Virus record (IMG/VR): IMGVR_UViG_3300047300_000373
Location: 1-36,385 of that record
Length of the DNA: 36,385 nucleotides
Source: a virus
Strand: one strand, 5' to 3'
The notes beneath the pieces are model-generated. The model had not been told where the DNA came from. It did no database searches and was given only the letters and a program-made list of their open reading frames with translations. How positions within the stretch are numbered: position 1 is the first letter of the stretch; every line of letters starts with the position of its first letter. A program made the translations under genes and the position numbers. Shown piece by piece: positions 34,217 to 36,385 of this stretch.

Positions 34217-34476
34217 GATCTGTCTGCCGCTAAAATGTTGCTAACATCAGTAACATAAGTGTTGTCATCTTTGTCAAATGTTAATTGGAATGTATAACGC
34301 CAATCAATAAACACCACATCACCAACCTTAATATTGCTTTTAACATCTGGTCCCACACTTTGCACAATGCCTTGTGGGTTCGGATTATCTTCGTGTTGTA
34401 AAACAATACCACCTGCTGAGGTGCGTTCTTTGTGTAATCGTTTAATAGTTACTTTTGTATTCAATGCTTCAATCAT
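34213..34476 (-). CDS. GroES-like co-chaperonin
   Basis: 87 residues (E. coli GroES has 97). The start L-N-T-K-V-T-I-K-R matches the first strand of GroES. Residues 20-26 are S-A-G-G-I-V-L, identical to the GroEL-binding mobile-loop core of E. coli GroES. It continues with G-I-V-Q-S-V-G-P (36-43) and K-V-G-D-V-V-F-I (50-57), and ends with D-V-S-N-I-L-A, the expected last strand. Phage GroES-like proteins (T4 gp31 type) work with host GroEL to fold capsid protein. The roof loop is shortened. The gene overlaps both neighbours in a tightly coupled operon. Confidence 0.88.
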   Translation of the reverse strand: MIEALNTKVTIKRLHKERTSAGGIVLQHEDNPNPQGIVQSVGPDVKSNIKVGDVVFIDWRYTFQLTFDKDDNTYVTDVSNILAADRS

Positions 34477-34672
34477 TTCTTATTTCCTTTGTAAAATTTC
34501 TTCCCCACGGATATGCTCTATAGTCCGGGTCTAGTTGTGCCACTCTGGCTTCCAACATATTGGCCCAATCTTGTAATCGTTCCAGTTGGCTCTTTAACCC
34601 AATGGTGTTTTGCCATTGAATCATACTTTCGTCTGTTAAAGACATAGGTGTCTGTTTGTTTTTATTTTTCAC
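34469..34672 (-). CDS. Hypothetical helical protein, 67 aa
   Basis: Minus strand from ATG 34672, overlapping its upstream neighbour by 11 bases and the GroES-like gene by 8. Basic N-terminus, then a helix L-K-S-Q-L-E-R-L-Q-D-W-A-N-M-L-E-A-R-V-A-Q-L with heptad spacing, and a C-terminal Y-P-W-G-R. A short coiled-coil protein of unknown function. No membrane segment. Confidence 0.65.
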   Translation of the reverse strand: MKNKNKQTPMSLTDESMIQWQNTIGLKSQLERLQDWANMLEARVAQLDPDYRAYPWGRNFTKEIRND

Positions 34673-34934
34673 TGTATTTTAATATGAATGCTGTTTTTTC
34701 TGCTGTGTCTTCTGGAAACACTTTGTTAACGAAATCTTGAAAGTCCATGTGTATCCCATTAAACATCCACTTAGGTGCAGTCCATGGTCCTGAATTATAT
34801 GCCCCTTGGCTCATATAACCTCCATATGCTTGCTGTTGTGCAGATGTATAATTGTTTGATGCTTGTTGCGCCAAACCCATAGATCCAAGGCCCGATGCTA
34901 TTCCTGAACCCATCATGTTATTGAGCCAGTTCAT
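34662..34934 (-). CDS. Gly/Gln-rich small protein, possibly virion-associated
   Basis: 90 residues on the minus strand. The N-terminal half resembles ejection-type sequences (M-G-S-G-I-A-S-G-L-G-S-M-G-L-A-Q-Q-A, then Q-Q-Q-A-Y-G-G-Y). The C-terminal half is globular and charged (D-F-Q-D-F-V-N-K-V-F-P-E-D-T-A-E-K). Start overlaps the end of the GNAT-like gene by 17 bases. It may be a minor virion component; not recognised as a family. Confidence 0.65.
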   Translation of the reverse strand: MNWLNNMMGSGIASGLGSMGLAQQASNNYTSAQQQAYGGYMSQGAYNSGPWTAPKWMFNGIHMDFQDFVNKVFPEDTAEKTAFILKYSEK

Positions 34935-35454
34935 CTGTGACCTTCAAATAAGCAAAACTTCCTTTACGACTAAAACCATAATGATCATGCAATCTCATAA
35001 AGCCACTTTGATCATCTCTAATGCTGGTGCTACACAGCACAGGAATTTCATGTAACGCACACCAAGCAATCCATTGATCGAATAGTTGTCCCATTAGGCG
35101 CATTCTTGTGCGAACCGGCAATGACAAATCTGTGTGTGCAAATTCAGCAACTGCCATTTCTTCATTGGCATAAACTGTAAACTTACCACGCACTACCCAA
35201 CCCCATGCTAGGATCTTTCGTGTGCCCTTTTCGCGGGCGATGCTTAACAGTTCTGCATTGGGTTTATATACTTGTTCCAAAATGGCCTTTTGCAAATGGT
35301 AAGTCATCTTGGTTCTGTTGGGAGTGAGGATATGTTCAATCTCACTTTGATAGTTTTGTTCAACCAAGTTGAGAATGTCCAACACATCATTCTGAACTGC
35401 TTTGTTCCAAGTCCAGTTGTCTGTGTCTTTATAAGATAATGCTTCTCTATTCAT
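34918..35454 (-). CDS. GNAT-like acetyltransferase family protein
   Basis: 178 residues, first gene of the minus-strand operon, ATG at 35454 behind AAAGGAATTGAA. The order of strands and helices fits a GNAT fold: K-I-L-A-W-G-W-V (strand), then A-V-A-E-F-A-H-T-D-L-S-L-P, a helix starting V-R-T-R-M-R-L-M-G at the acetyl-CoA pyrophosphate position, I-P-V-L-C-S-T-S-I, and H-D-H-Y-G-F-S-R-K-G at the end. The usual Q/R-x-x-G-x-G/A signature is degenerate, so it may bind acyl-CoA weakly or be structural. Similar proteins occur in podovirus late regions. The substrate is unknown. Confidence 0.68.
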   Translation of the reverse strand: MNREALSYKDTDNWTWNKAVQNDVLDILNLVEQNYQSEIEHILTPNRTKMTYHLQKAILEQVYKPNAELLSIAREKGTRKILAWGWVVRGKFTVYANEEMAVAEFAHTDLSLPVRTRMRLMGQLFDQWIAWCALHEIPVLCSTSIRDDQSGFMRLHDHYGFSRKGSFAYLKVTDELAQ

Positions 35455-35468
35455 TTCAATTCCTTTGC

Positions 35469-35482
35469 TATAGTTATTTACC
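35469..35482 (-). promoter_or_regulatory. T4-type late promoter-like motif, minus strand
   Basis: Read on the minus strand: GGTAAATAACTATA, with TAAATA at 35480-35475 and predicted start at 35469, before the ATG at 35454. The core TAAATAACTATA equals that at 16079 and 1622, showing that the motif is used on both strands. Confidence 0.6.
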
Positions 35483-35498
35483 TATATTGTTAATTTAT

Positions 35499-35512
35499 GC
35501 TAAATAATATAG
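35499..35512 (+). promoter_or_regulatory. T4-type late promoter-like motif before the HNH gene
   Basis: GCTAAATAATATAG: TAAATA at 35501-35506, predicted start G35512, ATG at 35532 with AAGGAAATGCA between. Divergent from the minus-strand promoter 20 bases away. Confidence 0.5.
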
Positions 35513-35531
35513 AGAAATACAAGGAAATGCA

Positions 35532-36071
35532 ATGAAACCGAGCACAAGAGCGAAATACAAACAAGTTGGTAACATGCTTTACAAAGAGGAACGATTAACC
35601 AGCGATGTAAAAATTGAAAACACAACGGATTGTCATGTCTGGCAAGGTGCGTCACATAGACAAGGTTATGGTATGATGGGCTATATAGATGCTACTACAG
35701 AAAAGTCTCATATGAATGTGGTGCATAGAATCGCAATGACAGATCATTTAAATCGTGAATTAGATTCCAGCGAAATGGTTATCCACAAATGTCACAATTT
35801 GAAATGTATCAATCCAGCACATTTAACATTAGGCAATGCCAGCCAGCGTTATGCTAATATGGTTGCAAAAGGTAACCAAGTGCCCCGCACAGGACTTAAA
35901 GTGCGTGGCGTGGATGTTAAACAGAATCGCAACTACAAATACACTGAACAAGAAATATTATGGGTTCGCCAAGCAACTCCAAAAGAGATTGCCGAGCGTT
36001 ATAATATTGACAAAACCAAGGCCGCAAACTTACGCTGGGGTATGCGTAAGGGATTTAAGTGGCTGAAATAA
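35532..36071 (+). CDS. HNH homing endonuclease
   Basis: 179 residues, ATG at 35532. The nuclease core has V-V-H-R-I-A-M-T-D-H (about 74-83), then V-I-H-K-C-H-N-L-K-C-I-N-P-A-H-L (about 94-109), the His-Asn-His/metal layout of phage HNH_3 nucleases. It is followed by N-A-S-Q-R-Y-A-N-M. The C-terminal part has a helix-turn-helix-like segment (T-P-K-E-I-A-E-R-Y-N-I-D-K-T-K-A) for DNA recognition. A freestanding selfish element at an operon junction, probably nicking or cutting related phages that lack it. Confidence 0.85.
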   Translation: MKPSTRAKYKQVGNMLYKEERLTSDVKIENTTDCHVWQGASHRQGYGMMGYIDATTEKSHMNVVHRIAMTDHLNRELDSSEMVIHKCHNLKCINPAHLTLGNASQRYANMVAKGNQVPRTGLKVRGVDVKQNRNYKYTEQEILWVRQATPKEIAERYNIDKTKAANLRWGMRKGFKWLK

Positions 36072-36084
36072 AAGAGGAAGAAAC

Positions 36085-36348
36085 ATGAGTGATTTACCTA
36101 AAAAAAGTATGCTATTGGACCTAGAAAACGCGGTTTTGGCCGTCGAACAAGCCGGTTTTGATGAGCATAGTATCTTTGCCTTCGTTAACATGATTTTGAA
36201 GGGTTTTGTGACAAACGGCACATGGACTCCAGAATATTTAGAAGCGGCTGCAAAAGCCTTACAAGAGCGTCAGCAAGCACTAACTACACGCACAATCGAC
36301 ACACCACCATTTATGGTTGATCAAAATGGCAACCCTTTGTCTAAATAA
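36085..36348 (+). CDS. Hypothetical protein, 87 aa
   Basis: ATG at 36085 after AGAGGAAGAAAC. Acidic-to-neutral, helical N-terminal half (M-L-L-D-L-E-N-A-V-L-A-V-E-Q-A-G-F) and an end M-V-D-Q-N-G-N-P. No domain recognised. It follows the HNH gene by 13 bases and may be cotranscribed. The remaining 37 bases of the window show no further gene. Confidence 0.65.
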   Translation: MSDLPKKSMLLDLENAVLAVEQAGFDEHSIFAFVNMILKGFVTNGTWTPEYLEAAAKALQERQQALTTRTIDTPPFMVDQNGNPLSK

Positions 36349-36385
36349 GTGTATGTATCGAGATCCATTGAAAACCACTGTTAAA

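Overview
The window is a contiguous piece of a tailed bacteriophage genome, possibly most of one. Nearly all sequence is coding. Genes overlap or abut, Shine-Dalgarno sites are of the AAGGA type, and a complete packaging, head, tail and ejection module is present. The head genes resemble the SU10/podovirus-like type: terminase large subunit, about 760-aa portal, scaffold, a DUF5309-like major capsid protein, a connector/adaptor, and a beta-rich nozzle-like protein. The ejection proteins are large and rich in Ala/Gln/Gly, as in short-tailed phages. The host is probably a Gram-negative proteobacterium. The only evidence is a secreted Adhesin_E-like gene of bacterial type and the sigma70-like promoters. 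No integrase, repressor or tRNA is visible.

Layout. 1-1449: a small Cys/His protein and a 389-aa protein with polymerase-like palm motifs. 1447-1656: two tandem 65-bp repeats, then a consensus sigma70 promoter overlapping a T4-type late promoter motif. 1657-4403: a hypothetical gene, a glycosyltransferase-methyltransferase fusion and a possible DNA-binding gene behind a long inverted repeat. 4446-5404: a self-contained cassette (terminator, sigma70 promoter, three genes, terminator) encoding an acidic protein, a two-TM protein and a secreted Adhesin_E-like protein. 5423-5866: a GIY-YIG nuclease. 5928-7898: seven small, mostly basic and low-complexity proteins. 7899-8101: an unusually structured, apparently transcribed leader containing an H-type pseudoknot. 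8102-16019: packaging and head genes. 16090-27369: connector, collagen-like fibre, beta-propeller, nozzle and large fibre. 27420-33277: four ejection-type proteins, one with a murein-hydrolase-like domain. 33291-34012: a Dps-family ferritin-like protein with a full set of ferroxidase ligands, then a coiled-coil plus TM holin-like protein. 34013-35454 (minus strand): five overlapping genes including a GroES-like co-chaperonin and a GNAT-like protein. 35532-36348: an HNH endonuclease and a small hypothetical gene.

Regulation. A motif close to C-T-A-A-A-T-A followed by five bases and a purine (usually A) recurs at gene or operon starts on both strands. It resembles the T4 late promoter TATAAATA. 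At three genes (3800, 5928, 16090) the predicted start of transcription is the A of the ATG, so leaderless late mRNAs are predicted. At 7892 it sits exactly at the upstream edge of the structured leader. No gene for a late sigma factor was recognised in the window.

Most interesting items: the pseudoknot-containing leader before the packaging genes, the leaderless late-promoter architecture, the Dps and GroES homologues, the terminator-bounded cassette, and a virion protein built from about fifteen 14-residue repeats.
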